From: Odontesthes bonariensis | Taxonomy: Eukaryota > Chordata > Actinopteri > Atheriniformes > Atherinopsidae | Assembly: GCF_027942865.1 (NCBI RefSeq) | Contig: NC_134520.1 | Coordinates: 35,131,688 to 35,195,687, forward strand | Reading direction: 5' to 3' | Length of the DNA: 64,000 nucleotides | Shown: positions 10,418-22,092 of the stretch, one piece after another | Layout: the number at the start of each line of letters is the position of its first letter | Numbering within the stretch: the stretch's first letter is position 1 | The notes under the pieces: model-generated | The model's input: the letters and a program-made list of their open reading frames with translations, nothing else | Told to the model about the DNA's origin: nothing | Database searches by the model: none | Made by a program: the position numbers and the translations under genes

Positions 10418-10672
10418 TTAGAAGCCTGGGAACCTCAGAGTAGAGGCCCGTCTGATGTGCAGAGGCAGATTGTTCCACACCGGCCGGCCTGAGAGAGCAG
10501 GCGGGTGCATGAGGGTGAAGAGGCTCAGAGAGGAAGGTGGGGCAAACACAAACACATTCATTTTAAAACGGATCCCGGACTGTTTGGGCAGCCAGTGGGG
10601 GAAATGTTTCCGGGTGCCAGTTAAAGCATGAGCAGCAGCATTTTGAGCCACCTGAAGGCGCACTGCCGTCAT
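10418..10672 (-). mobile_element. L2-like LINE ORF2 C-terminal remnant upstream of copy B
   Basis: An 84-codon minus-strand frame reads VAQNAAAHALTGTRKHF, then HWLPKQSGIRFKMNVFVFA and NNLPLHIRRASTLR. These are the C-terminal blocks of an L2-type ORF, diverged from the other L2 copies here. It is duplicated at 50866-51120. Confidence 0.7.
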
Positions 10673-10760
10673 ATTCAGGCAGCCAGCAAAACAGAAAAGT
10701 CATTTAAAAAGTCCTCATTGTATTTGGGAGGCCGATAGACCAAAGCGCCATGTGAGAAAG

Positions 10761-10885
<125 letters not shown>

Positions 10886-11269
10886 GAAGTAAAGCTAGAG
10901 GCTTTTTGAGGAGTTCAGACAACACATGCCAACAATCCAAAACTCTATGAATAGAAAAGCCATCAAAACCTTGCATTTTATATAATATTTTATCACTGTT
11001 TTGTATTATGTGACCCCTGGCTTTGTATTGTTGTATATTAATGAAGTGAGAAATCTCCTGGTATATTTCTGTGCTTGCAACTGTTGGACTCCTGCTAAGG
11101 TAGCGATTTCTGCCATCAAAGGAAACCTGGTTAGGGTTTCCCTGGTTTGGGAAAGTTTAGCCGGATAGTGACATTCTGGCACGGGCCATTCAAACGCAAT
11201 GGAAGGATGTTTTTTCCCCCTTACGGCTGAATCCTGGGAAGTCTGTAATCATCACCATGTAGCTTATAT

Positions 11270-11475
11270 ACTACCGTTTTATTATTATTATTATTTGATC
11301 ATAATTTTATTATTATTATTATTAGATCATAAGTCGCCTTCTGCACCTCAAATTCCGTGTTTTTTCTCTTCTGCGTCAGTATTTTATTCTATTGTATTTT
11401 AATATAACAGACTGCTATGGCGACCTAATTTCCCTTGGAGGATGAATAAAGTCGTCCTGTAACGATAAAACTGAA
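11270..11475 (+). mobile_element. LINE 3' end fragment
   Basis: ATT-rich sequence is followed by the tail CTAATTTCCCTTGGAGGATGAATAAAGT, split here as a conserved CCCTTGGAGGATGAATAAAG motif typical of L2-type 3' ends. Related pieces are at 51570-51800 (plus) and 52620-52700 (minus). Confidence 0.55.
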
Positions 11476-11524
11476 CTAAAGTCAGACAGAAACACTCAAA
11501 TATGGCTGCAAACAGATATTTTAC

Positions 11525-11700
11525 CAACCTTGTGATGCATATTCTTTAAGTTCTCTGTGAGATGAGAAGTCAGCTGCACATGAAGGATTCCTGTGCTGCT
11601 GTTGGGGGGCGGTACTGTGCTATAGGCCCACCTTCAGCAGGCTGACGAAACGAAACAGGGAGGGACTAAAGCTGAGAGCTCGTTGTCCTTTCCAACAGAC
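11525..11700 (-). repeat. Shared exon-like block, copy 1 of 4
   Basis: The block has the sequence around AATATGCATCACAAGGTTGG (minus strand) and is found again at 17735-17945, 37885-38110 and 52430-52570. In three copies it lies next to the ORF at 11793-12002 and its paralogues. It looks like a 5' untranslated exon plus donor of a second duplicated unit, but no spliced gene could be built. Confidence 0.35.
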
Positions 11701-11792
11701 ACCCCCCCTCCCCCACTCGGTGTAAAAACAGATAAATACTCCACATATTCTAACGAATGTTAGAACATGTTAGAACCCTGAGCTCCACACAT

Positions 11793-12002
11793 TCAGCCCT
11801 TAGAGACGAAGATGACCAAATGTTCCTGTTTGCGGCTCCCAGGTTTACAGCCGCAGTTCAGCGTCCAAAACCAGCAGCAATGGCGCCGAGAGAAGCCCGT
11901 AAAAAGCAGCGTGGAAAGCTCCATCTTCCGCAGGATAACAGAGAGAATCTCCTTCTGTAGAGCTCTTAGAACAGCAGACAGCTTCACATCAGGCTCAGAC
12001 AC
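11793..12002 (-). other. Three-copy conserved 69-codon ORF, unknown
   Basis: The frame starts MSEPDVKLSAVLRALQKEIL and ends LVIFVSKG. Copies at 36972-37181 and 52093-52302 keep the full length with a few substitutions. The N-terminal part is amphipathic and resembles a short first coding exon, perhaps of a zinc-finger type gene, but this is a guess. The opposite strand is also open, so coding is not proven. Confidence 0.35.
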
Positions 12003-12097
12003 CGGGATCCTGGATGAAGAAGACGGTCACCAAACAATCCTGCTTCTCCGAAACGGCTCCGGCGCATCATGCGTAGGCGCGTTTCCGTGCCAAATGT

Positions 12098-12164
12098 GCG
12101 CGCTCATAGACATATATATATTATGTCTATGAGCGCGCTTACCACAGCGCCCCCCCCCCCCCCC
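12098..12164. repeat. 17-bp hairpin followed by a 15-C run
   Basis: GCGCGCTCATAGACATA (12098-12114) pairs perfectly with TATGTCTATGAGCGCGC (12122-12138) around a short AT loop. The C run is at 12150-12164. Neither the hairpin nor the run is at the paralogous place near 36160-36250. Confidence 0.9.
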
Positions 12165-12640
12165 GGAAAAGAGCTGCTTTTCTCCACAAACTGCAGGTTT
12201 CTGATGATCTAAAGGCATAACACTTGTGGAATAGTTTCAGAGTTTTCCCTTTGAACGCAGACTAAAGGACTTTAGTCCTGATTAAACATTGTGTTCGTGG
12301 CTTTGTCTGCTTCAGAATATTTCCATCCTCAGCAGTGGGAACTCTGTCTGATCCATCAGGCTGTGTTGGCCCCGCTTTAACGGACAGAAAGCAGGACTTG
12401 AGCAAGGCACCGTATCCCCATGCTCCCCAGGTGCTTCATGGCTGCCCACCGCTTCAGGTTGGCATCTGTCTCTGAGTGTGTGACCCTGTGCATGTGTGTG
12501 TCAACAGGTGCCAACCTGGATGGGTGAAAAGCGGAGGACAAATTTCGTGTGTGTGCACGACCAATAAATCGGACCAAATATCTTAATAGACTTAATTTTT
12601 TACCAACAAACCAGATAGGGTTAAAAACTGACTGTTTCAC
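12165..12640. repeat. Non-coding segment shared with 34150-34480
   Basis: The segment matches 34480-34150 in inverted orientation (for example GATCCATCAGGCTGTGTTGG). The other copy has an extra 130 bases near 34240-34375. No gene seen. Confidence 0.55.
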
Positions 12641-14770
12641 AGCAAATAAGTTTGTATTCAAGCGGCCTGAGAACAACATGGCCGTGGTTATTCCAACTGT
12701 GGCCAACAAGCACATTTTTTATGCCTTTTTATAGATCTTTAGATGGAGACTCATGTTTGTATGCTTCCTTTCTCTGGCGTCTGAATCAGGATGTTCACTG
12801 TTACTTTCCATATCTGAGCACTTTCTATCCTCATATATTTCTGTGCTGCACTTTTGGCCCTGACTGGAACTCATTGGATTGAAGGCCATTTTAATATTAT
12901 GCTGTGTACTTCATCTGTCTGATGCTCCGGGTCCCCAGCCTTAAAGAACACTCACTGTGGGATAACACCTGGAAGTCTGCTGCTGTTATTTATTATTTAT
13001 CTGCGGCTTGTGTCTGAACACTGATGGTCAACATCTGGTTGAGTTAACGGTTCCTTTTCTGTAACTTTGTTACATCTCCATGAAATAAAATGCAATAAAC
13101 ATTGTGTTGTGACTACTTTCTGAAGCAGCTGCTGAGGTGGCCCCCCGCTGTCTTTAAGGGCCCCCGAGTCTCCAAAAGAAGCGTTTTTAGTGATCAGAGG
13201 ACTTAAATTTGACTGTTTTAACAGATATTTTATAATCAGCCACACAGAGGATGTCAGAGACTGAAAAGGAAGAACCCAAAAACATGTGAAACACAATCAA
13301 ATCTGTTTTTAACAGAGGATGGAATCAGTGAGTCTGACTTCATCAGACGGAAGATAGAAAGTTTGGGAAAATACTCTTTTTTTTTTGGCTTTATGTGTTT
13401 ATCAGTTCATGTTTTAAAGTTGTTCACAACATTCACAGCTTCTTCTACGTCCTGTTTAGTCAGTTTTCATCCTGCTATAATGTGTATTAAACATTATTGT
13501 AGAGTGTACAAATTAGAACTAGTTCATAATAATCTGTTCTATAGAAATCTTCAAGACTTTTCAAAGCAGAAAAACATTAAATTCCCAGCTGGAAGCCTTA
13601 ATCCCGTTTTTGGCTGAAAAAAACCTGCTATAATGACCCATGAGGCCCATTTAAAGTGACTGTAGGGTCTGGAAATGACTCGTTGACCGTTTAATCTATC
13701 CAACAGAAGTCTCTTCGATGAAATTGACGAGGCTGAAGTTGGCTTCCGATTGGGCAGTTAAGGGAAATGAACTTATTGTGCAGTGCGACTGTTTGTCCGC
13801 TGATTGGCTGTTTTTTTGTGACACTTTTTGACGTGAAAACTTTTTAGACATTCTGGGTAAGACATCAGCTGTGATTGACACCTACTATTCTATCTGTGAA
13901 ACTTTTATTTCATTTATGAAAATGCTAAAGTGGAGATTTCAACGTTTTTGCTTTATACCAAGACCACATTAGACCAGGTCCAGATGAAAAACCCACTGTA
14001 CCGAGACCTCTCACATCTGGACCGGATTGATGTACAGACCCTGAAGATTCATAAAAACAGTCTCTGATTAGTGAAACCTTTCCCTTACAATAATTGCAAA
14101 GGTTGTCTAAAACGGCCTCGATCCAATCGGGTAAGTTTGATGTCGCCTAAAGTTTTTTTTTGCAACTTTATAATGACATTATATTTGACCTAACAGCCAG
14201 AAATATGCTCATCTGTTGGATATGCCATTAAAAATGGGAAAAGTTCTAAACTAGTGAAAGCTGTTTGGCTGGCTCTGCACATTTCCTCCACGACGATGCG
14301 GGACCCATGCAGGACATTAGGTTCCATCGTTTTAAACTTATCGCAGCACAGCTGCAGACGCTCCAACGCCTGATGCCATATAGATTCATATGATAAACTA
14401 AATCCCTTTGGCTTTGCATTGACGGCTGCATTGACGGATTTAGTGGATGGAAGCATATACAGCTAACAGACATCGCCTTTTCTCGTTTCGAGCAAACTTT
14501 ATTTGCAAAAAAGCAGAATAACAACATATAAATGTGTACATAACATAAAAAAACAAAAAGCCAGCCAAGGGGAGCATAAGGATAAGAATAATAATAAGAG
14601 AATGACAGTCACAAAACTCTTGCAAAAAGAAAACTATTGAACAAACTGACATATGTGCCAAGGAGTCTCGTGTAAAAAAAAACAAATAAAACAAAGATTT
14701 AGGACAACAGTTCGTCCATAATCCCAAGTTGGGAACAAGCCCATATTGTTGTTTTTGCTTTATGATTAGT
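12640..14770. repeat. Segmental duplication block, direct copy at 47260-49020
   Basis: The two blocks match over most of their length in the same orientation. A third, inverted copy runs from 22090 down to 20880. The block includes the unknown ORF at 14190-14456, a segment with a CTCGTTTCGAGCAAACTTTATTTG stretch, and an A-rich segment before the solo LTR. The copies differ by small indels, for example about 240 bases near 13620-13870 that are absent from 48061. Confidence 0.8.
14190..14456 (-). pseudogene. Unknown conserved ORF fragment, copy 1 of 3
   Basis: The frame reads AKPKGFSLSYESIWHQALER, then CCDKFKTMEPNVLHGSRIVV and ends FLMAYPTDEHISGC. Copies are at 21225-21470 (plus, frameshifted at FPF) and 48406-48660 (minus, open). 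It looks like a real protein fragment, as a further coherent stretch follows out of frame (LPDWIEAVLDNLCNYWPI in the plus copy at about 21520-21590). I do not recognise it. Confidence 0.4.
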
Positions 14771-14777
14771 TGAAGGT

Positions 14778-15204
14778 TGTCACGCCCAGACTCTCTTTTT
14801 TAGTTTTCATGTTTAGGTTATGCTTTTGTTTTCAGTCCAGGTTTAGTTTTTGTCATGCCTTAGTACCCTGCACTCTGTTTATTAGTTCACTCACTTGTGT
14901 TTTTTCCCTCAGCTGCACTCACTCCCTATGTAGTTTCCTGCCTCCCCTGTCAGTTTTGCCGGATCTTTGTTGTTGTTTGTCACACTTGAAACCCATGCTA
15001 AGATTCCTGCTTCCCATGATTTCCACGTTTGTCAAGCTAAGTATTTATTCCATGCCATGTTCTTTTTGTTTTGTTTATAGCTACGTTTTTTGAATCCGGC
15101 TTTGCCGCGCCTTTCGTTTGAACTTTGTTTGTTTTTGCTTTAATAAATCTACCTTGTTTTTTAAAGTCTGCATCCATGTCCTCCCTTCCTCACAAATCCT
15201 GACA
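14778..15204 (+). mobile_element. Solo LTR with 5-bp target duplication
   Basis: The segment starts TGTCACGCCC and ends AATCCTGACA, the TG...CA form of an LTR. It is flanked by AAGGT at 14773-14777 and 15205-15209. The duplicate block at 4470-4480 reads straight through (GAAGGTTTAATTG), giving the empty site. An AATAAA signal is at about 15140, which sets the orientation. No internal retroviral or gypsy-type genes are present; the family is probably Ty3/Gypsy-like. Confidence 0.85.
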
Positions 15205-15229
15205 AAGGTTTAATTGTGAGCAAGTATTG

Positions 15230-15430
15230 CTTTAATTCAGTTAAAAAATTAAAAAATTTGGTTTTCTGTGTGTGAAATTTAGCTTTGATAATTAATAAAG
15301 AAAACCTTCGGATTCATTTTGCCACTTAGTGGAAACCCAAACAGGAACACGTTCCCAGTACAACTGGAAGCTGGCTGATATTTTTAAGTCAACCAAATTA
15401 CAAAAATGATGCCAGAAATCTTTTTGGATT
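15230..15430 (-). mobile_element. L1-type ORF2 C-terminal fragment
   Basis: Direct duplicate of 4480-4760, with the same truncated end and same neighbours. Confidence 0.6.
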
Positions 15431-15947
15431 TAGTGGATGGAGGCATATACAGCTAACAGACATCGCCTTTTCTCGTTTCGCTCTTCCTTTATACGTAGAA
15501 CTTCCTACCAATTACGACTTTACTCTTGAAGTCTGTGAAAAAAATCTTTTTTTCTCAATGTGGCCCAAATACTCCGTCGTGGAGGCGACCAATCATAGTT
15601 ATTATGGAAAATAATAACTTGGAAATCAAGGAAATAATAATAAGGAAAAGTGGGATATTTATCTTTTAGAGATAAAGTTTTTGGGCTCTTAAGTGCTAAA
15701 AAATGTCTGGATTTTCCACTTCAAGTATTCATTCTAAATAATAGCGTGTCTTTAATTTCTTAGGCTTTAAAACGGATAAATTAAGAAGAGGTCAGAGACG
15801 TGGCTTTCCAGATTTATGGACAGAGTCGGGAGGATAGTGAGAGAACTGTCAACCTTTGAACATCTAAATAGAAAAATAAGTTGGAATAGCCCCATGTGGA
15901 AAAACGTTGGCAGCTAAAATATTCAAGGAGAAGAATTAAAAAAAAAA

Positions 15948-16256
15948 GTGTCTGTACACTGTGACAGGAGGTCAATCAGAACAAGAGTTTTGCTGAGGCA
16001 GAAGCAAAAGATTGAGTGTGCAATTTTGAAAAAAATGAAGATATGGAAAAAAGAGACGAAGGACAAACTTAGTGCTGTTGTGGAAGACATTTCTCCAACA
16101 TGTGAGCGAGAACAAAGTCCTGAAATCGGTGAGGATGCACATAATACTTTGTGTGGCGACAGACTGGATTGTGGGAGGGAGGATGATACAGATGAGGGAA
16201 AAAAGTTAGAAAAAACACATGAAGACACAACAGTTAATGCTGAAGCCAGTGGCTGA
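15948..16256 (+). other. Second copy of the unrecognised ORF joined to L2 sequence
   Basis: This is 102 codons, the same as 5251-5583 except for a 24-base deletion near 16183. It again ends TGA at the L2 junction. Conservation of the junction only shows that the block was duplicated as a whole. Confidence 0.3.
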
Positions 16257-17650
16257 GTGCATTCAGACAAACAAGAAAACTAATCTGTGTCTAAAACCTA
16301 GAAATAACTCTGACGTTATGTCACAATTTAATATTGTTGATTTAAAAATCCTAGAGGAAACAGTTCGGCAGCTGAAACCAACCACTTGCACTCTGGACAT
16401 AATACCATCCGACTTTTTAAAAACTGTTTTTACCTCAGTTGAAAGGGATCTCCTACGAATAGTTAACAGCTCACTGGCATCAGGCATTTTTCCCAAGTCA
16501 CTAAAGACAGCTGCCATTAAGCCACTCCTAAAGAAGAGAACTCTAGACGCCTCTATGATGAACAACTACAGACCTGTCTCTAATCTCTCTTTTATATCCA
16601 AGATTATTGAGAAAGTTGTATTTAACCAGCTCAACGACTTTCTGAATGAAAGTGGAAGTCTTGATAAGTTTCAATCAGGCTTCAGACGTCATCACAGCAC
16701 TGAAACAGCTCTGGTCAAAGTGTTAAACGACATCAGGTTGAACACTGATTCTGGTAATGTTTCAGTCCTGGTTCTGTTGGACCTCAGCGCTGCGTTTGAT
16801 ACTGTAGATCACAGAATCCTGTTGCACAGGCTGGAAAACTGGGCTGGACTTTCTGGAGCGGTCCTTAACTGGTTCAGGTCCTACTTAGAGGGCCGGAGTT
16901 ATTTTGTTACTATTGGCAGCTATGAATCTGAGCGAGTGGCCATGACTTGTGGAGTCCCCCAGGGGTCAATTCTTGGACCTCTTCTGTTTAACTTGTATAT
17001 GCTCCCTTTGGGTCAGATATTGCAGAACTTTAACATCAATTATCACAGTTATGCAGACGATACACAACTTTATGTGTCTGGAGGAAGTAAACACCTGGAT
17101 GAGAGAGAATTTTCTACAATTAAATGAAGACAAAACTGAGATCATTCTGTTTGGGAGCAACGAGAAGAGGGTCAGCGTTGGTAAATATCTTGAGACTCGG
17201 GACCTTACAATCACTGACCAGGTTGGTAACCTCGGAGTGTTGATAGACTCAGATCTGACTTTCAGCAGCCACATCAAAGTTGTCACCAAGGCAGCTTTTT
17301 ACCACCTCAGAAACATCAACAGAATTAAAGGTTTCCTCTCCCAAACAGACCAGGAGAAACTCATCCATGCATTCATCTCCAGCAGACTCCATCACTGTAA
17401 CGCTCTTTTAACTGGACTTCCCACAAAGAGCATTAAACATCTGCAGCTCATCCAGAACGCTGCTGCTAGAGTTTTAACCCGGACTAAGAGATCTGAACAC
17501 ATCACACCAGTTTTAAAATCTTTACTCTGGCTTCCAGTCAGTCACAGGATAGATTTTAAAAGCCTGCTGATGGTTTACAATCTGTGATGTGTTCAGAGAA
17601 TATAAAGCCAGCAGAGCTCTGAGATCCAAGGACTCAGGTCAGCTGGTCCA
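16257..17650 (+). pseudogene. L2-type LINE reverse transcriptase, broken copy 2
   Basis: Reverse-transcriptase blocks are intact through the catalytic SYADDTQLYVSGG stretch (about 17050-17085). The frame then ends at a TGA near 17125 because of a small deletion that is older than the copies, as the thumb region continues in another frame (16949-17587: EVNTWMRENFLQLNEDKTEI to LLMVYNL). No endonuclease is present. Confidence 0.85.
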
Positions 17651-17734
17651 GTCCAGAGTCCAGACTAAACATGGAGAAGCAGCATTTAGCTGTTATGCTG
17701 CCAACAAGTGGAACAAACTGCCTCAGCTTTAGTC

Positions 17735-17945
17735 CCTTCCTGTATGATCTGCCCTGACTGCAGCTCAAAGGGGCGGTGCTCAACGTTGATGAACTGCGCT
17801 CTTCAGTCAGCTACACGGCAGCACTGCAGTCTGTGTGAACAACCCTCAAACAACTTTTACTGTAACAGGAGAACTTGGAGCTTCCTGAGCAGCAGCCTCC
17901 TCATCTCACAGAGAACTTAAAGAATAAGCATCACAAGTGTAACCG
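17735..17945 (+). repeat. Shared exon-like block, copy 2 of 4
   Basis: Matches 37885-38110 closely (CAACAACTTTTACTGTAACAGG region) and 52500-52570 in part. It follows the L2 fragment directly. No ORF of note. Confidence 0.4.
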
Positions 17946-18470
17946 GTGGTGTTTACCTGCACCCTGCGTTGTGATTATTTTTTGACTGATTACCACACGG
18001 ACACAGGACCCGAAGTTTTCATCGGAGGCGATCTCCGTTTATTTTCTGCAAACTGGAAACATGTACGGCACACACAGATACAGAGGCACTAGAAACACCT
18101 TTTCTGCAGGGGGTGCTGTTGGTGGGTGGCGAACTTTTGAACGGGGGCCCTCCCCCCGGAAGTTTTTTTTTTTTTAGATGCAATTTCCTGCATTCTAATC
18201 AATTTTAGGGCATGGCAAATCCCATCTGACTCACTCCTTCAGAATCTACCAAAGAGTTGGTACACACAACACAATCATTTCTGTAGCAATCAGAATCAAT
18301 GGTAGCAACTCATGAACTCGCTCTTGCCAGCACTACCTACGGCACTGAAAATAGCAATTAAACACAAAGCACTCGGCGGTGCTATACATGAAAATAGCAA
18401 AACCCAATGACTTGCCAGAGGTGATGTCCCTGTTCCCACAACACTCTCCTCAGTATCCTGCGAAGGGCTA
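17946..18470. other. Unassigned intergenic segment
   Basis: I see no gene. There is a short T run near 18165-18175, and the rest is not obviously repeated in this window. Confidence 0.4.
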
Positions 18471-18476
18471 GCAGCA

Positions 18477-18835
18477 GTGCTAACAGGGATCAGGGTCCCG
18501 AAGACAAAGCGCAAGCTCAGAGGGGACCGTGCTTTTTCTGTGGCAGCTCCCAAGCTTTGGAATGACCTTCCTTTGGACATAAGACAGGCCTCTTCACTTG
18601 CTGTTTTTAAATCCCAACTTAAGACCCATCTTTTTTCTTTGGCTTTTGGCACAATCTGAGTTGTTTGACTTCGTTTTATTGTGTTTACATTTTAATTACT
18701 TTAGTACTGCTTTTATATCTGACCCTTCTATTTTATGATTGTATTGTATTTTATGATTGTGTATAGCACTTTGGTCCTGTGGGTGTTTTAAGTGCTTTAT
18801 AAATAAAGTTGGTATGGTATGGTATCACATCAGTA
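18477..18835 (+). mobile_element. L2-type LINE C-terminus and 3' end
   Basis: The 60-codon frame at 18477-18659 reads FSVAAPKLWNDLPLDIRQAS then FKSQLKTHLFSLAF, the L2 ORF C-terminus. The 3' end follows with a TTTATAAATAAAGTTGGTATGG tail, split here as AATAAAG then TATGG repeats at about 18800-18825. It belongs to a different L2 subfamily from the copies at 5.6, 16.3 and 32 kb. Confidence 0.85.
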
Positions 18836-19640
18836 TCAGCGGCAGCTACCTTGTCCTGACGCCTCAGTGCTTGGTATTCTTCGTCCGATGCGTTGGGCTG
18901 TGGATTACTGATCTTCAAAAATATTTATTTATTATTTTAAGAGCTAAGATATTGCCATCCCACTTCATGAACACAATATATAATATCAGCAGAGCGGAAA
19001 ACAACAGTTTGAAATAAATAAATAGCCGTAGCTTTATTTTCATGTCAGTTTCGAAGCTCCGCCACCAGGGGGTGCTGCCGTACCTCCCGCACCCCCAGTT
19101 CCCCAGATGCAATGAGAGGTGTGCCCCGATACAGCGTCTGTGCAATTAAATCATAAAAGAAAGGACAAACAATGAGTTTTTAAGCTAGCAATAAATAGCT
19201 TTTATATGCAGCTAGCACACAGAGCCACAAAGCTCACCTTTCCCATCAAGTGCAGTTGGCAAAACGGGAGAGGTTAGGGCGAGGGGGGGCTTATAAAGGG
19301 AGGTGCTGCACTCAAAGAGACCCACAGGTACAAGGACAAAGAGAACAGTCCTACATGACAAATATGTAACGTTTTAAACATATTTTGGGTAATTATATAA
19401 AAAAGAAATATACATGAACATGTTGACAGTGTTATACACACTGCATAACTGTCTCTGTTACATATACAACGTAATTAAACTGCTTATAAGGCTCCTATGA
19501 GGTTATTGTAGATGTTGTACAGAACTTGTTGGGCCAAGAATATAAAATAACGAGTTATTTTAGACACACATGATATCTTGAATGAAATTCAAGCCGTTTT
19601 GAGGCTGAAACAGTTTTAAAGCAGCATTAATGACGAAATA
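18836..19640. other. Intergenic segment without recognisable gene
   Basis: AT-rich in the second half. No ORF with family resemblance, RNA gene or clear mobile-element end was found. Confidence 0.4.
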
Positions 19641-20539
19641 TCTGTATCTAATATAACTCATAACTTTATCACGGTAGTTCAAGACAAAAAAAGAAAGTAA
19701 AAGCACAGTTTTTCCAGGTCATAAACCCACAAAAAGGTAAAAAGTCAACAATCATCCTCTGAAAAAGGATGCGGTCAAATGAGCAGACTTTATGGCAAAT
19801 GCAGGAAGTCCATGATACGGAGCGTGCAAATATTTTTCTCAACTGTAAAATCCCTTCGATCCATAATTTCTGACAAAGGTGTGTACACTTGAAATCAGGA
19901 CCATCCTGACTGTTCACTCACTCAGTATCAAGCTCATTCACTGTATCATTTTGGTGAAATTCAACCTCAAAGTTCATTCATTTGAAGTGAAAAAGGCATT
20001 ATGCGCGATATTTACGGGTTCCTCTCCTCTGACATCATCATAATCCTTCCACTGGGTTGGCGGGCCAACCCTCTACTCTCTGCAGCCAGTTAGTATATTA
20101 CTGAGCGAATGGCTGACAGATGGCTTACAGAGAGTACAGCCACAGCTCTTTTACAGACAGCCGTTCCGCTTCCTATTTGCCCCATTATACAAAAATTGGC
20201 TGCAGTTCAGTTGATTTTGTCTGGGGGCGCTGGCGAGCGAGTGCAGAATGACCATTGGCCATAGGGCTAGCACTAATAACTCAAAAAATGTCCCCGCTAG
20301 CGGCTGAAATGTGGATTTATATCGAAAGTACAATAACCTGGGAGTTATATCTTTCTGTTTTCTTACAGGTCTGGCATTTGCGAGTCAGTCTCCGCTAGCA
20401 TCTAGCTAACGGAATCTGAAGAACGCACGGCTCATTACGACCGGCTGCTTTACGGCACTCGTCTACTGTGCCAGAGTGCCAGTTTTCTATGTTTTTTTTT
20501 TATTGAATTAAAGCAATACTTGCTCACAATTAAACCTTC

Positions 20540-20830
20540 ACTAACAAGGTAAGGGAAGTGTCCTTTAAACTCATTCACAGGATCTACCCTGCTAAAGACT
20601 AACTAAAGATGTTCAACTCTAACATGAATGCAAACTGTACCTTTTGTGACCTTTGCCCTGAGTCCATTACTCATTTGTTCTGGTTGTGTCCTCATTGTAA
20701 AGATTTCTGGCAACATTTTTGTAATTTTGTTGACTTAAAATTATCAGCCAGCTTCCAGTTGTACTGGGAACATGTTCCTGTTTGGGTTTCCACTAAGTGA
20801 CAAAATGAATCCGAAGGTTTTCTTTATTCA
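20540..20830 (+). mobile_element. L1/Tx1-type ORF2 C-terminal fragment
   Basis: The 63-codon frame at 20609-20800 has the Cys-His motif CTFCDLCPESITHLFWLC (C-x2-C-x8-H-x4-C), as in the C-terminus of L1-type ORF2 proteins. The longer L1 at 53.3-55.0 kb has the same motif in CSFCEALPETLIHLFWLC. It is truncated on both sides. Confidence 0.75.
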
Positions 20831-21224
20831 TTTATTAATTATCAAAGCTAAATTTCACACACACAAATGCCAATTTTTGAAAAGAAAACCAAATTTCTAT
20901 GTTTTTTTTTTATTGAATTAAAGCAATGCTTGCTCACAATTAAACCTTCAACTAATAATAAAGCAAAAACAACAATATGGGCTTGTTCCCAACTTGGGAT
21001 TATGGACGAACTGTTGTCTTAAATATTTGTTTTATTATTTTTTTTTTTTTTACACGAGACTCCTTGGAACATATGTCAGTTTGTTCAATAGTTTTTTTTT
21101 TGCAAGAGTTTTGTGACTGTCATTCTCTTATTATTATTATTATTATTATCCTTGTGCTCGAAAGTTTGCTCGAAACGAGAAAAGGCGATGTCTGTTAGCT
21201 GTATATGCCTCCATCCACTAAATC

Positions 21225-21590
21225 CGTCAATGCAGCCGTTAATAGCAAAGCCAAAGGGATTTAGTTTATCATATGAATCTATATGGCATCAGGCGTTGGA
21301 GCGTCTGCAGGTGTGCTGCGATAAGTTTAAAACGATGGAACCTAATGTCCTGCATGGGTCCCGCATCGTCGTGGAGGAAATGTGCAGAGCCAGCCAAACA
21401 GCTTTCACTAGTTTAGAACTTTTCCCATTTTAATGGCATATCCAACAGATGAGCATATTTCTGGCTGTTAGGTCAAATATAATGTCATTATAAAGTTGCA
21501 AGAAAAACTTTCGGCGACATCAAACTTACCCGATTGGATCGAGGCTGTTTTAGACAACCTTTGCAATTATTGGCCAATTAGTGTAAGGGA
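21225..21590 (+). pseudogene. Unknown conserved ORF fragment, copy 2 of 3
   Basis: Same fragment as 14190-14456, on the plus strand, preceded by a TGCAG acceptor-like site at about 21228-21232. A one-base change ends the frame at ...LELFPF, and a further coherent stretch continues to about 21590 in another frame. Confidence 0.4.
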
Positions 21591-22092
21591 AAGGTTTCAC
21601 TAATCAGAGACTGTTTTTATGAATCTTCAGGGTCTGTACATCAATCCGGTCCAGATGTGAGAGGTCTCGGTACAGTGGGTTTTTCATCTGGACCTGGTCT
21701 AATGTGATCTTGGTATAAAACAAAAACGATGAAATCTCCACTTTAGCATTTTCATAAATGAAATAAAAGTTTCACAGATAGAATAGTAGGTGTCAATCAC
21801 AGCTGATGAAAACTGACTAAACAGGATGTAGAAGAAGCTGTGAATGTTGTGAACAACTTTAAAACATGAACTGATAAACACATAAAGCCAAAAAAAAAAA
21901 AGAGTATTTTCCCAAACTTTCTATCTTCCGTCTGATGAAGTCAGACTCACTGATTCCATCCTCTGTTAAAAACAGATTTGATTGTGTTTCACATGTTTTT
22001 GGGTTCTTCCTTTTCAGTCTCTGACATCCTCTGTGTGGCTGATTATAAAATATCTGTTAAAACAGTCAAATTTAAGTCCTCTGATCACTAAA

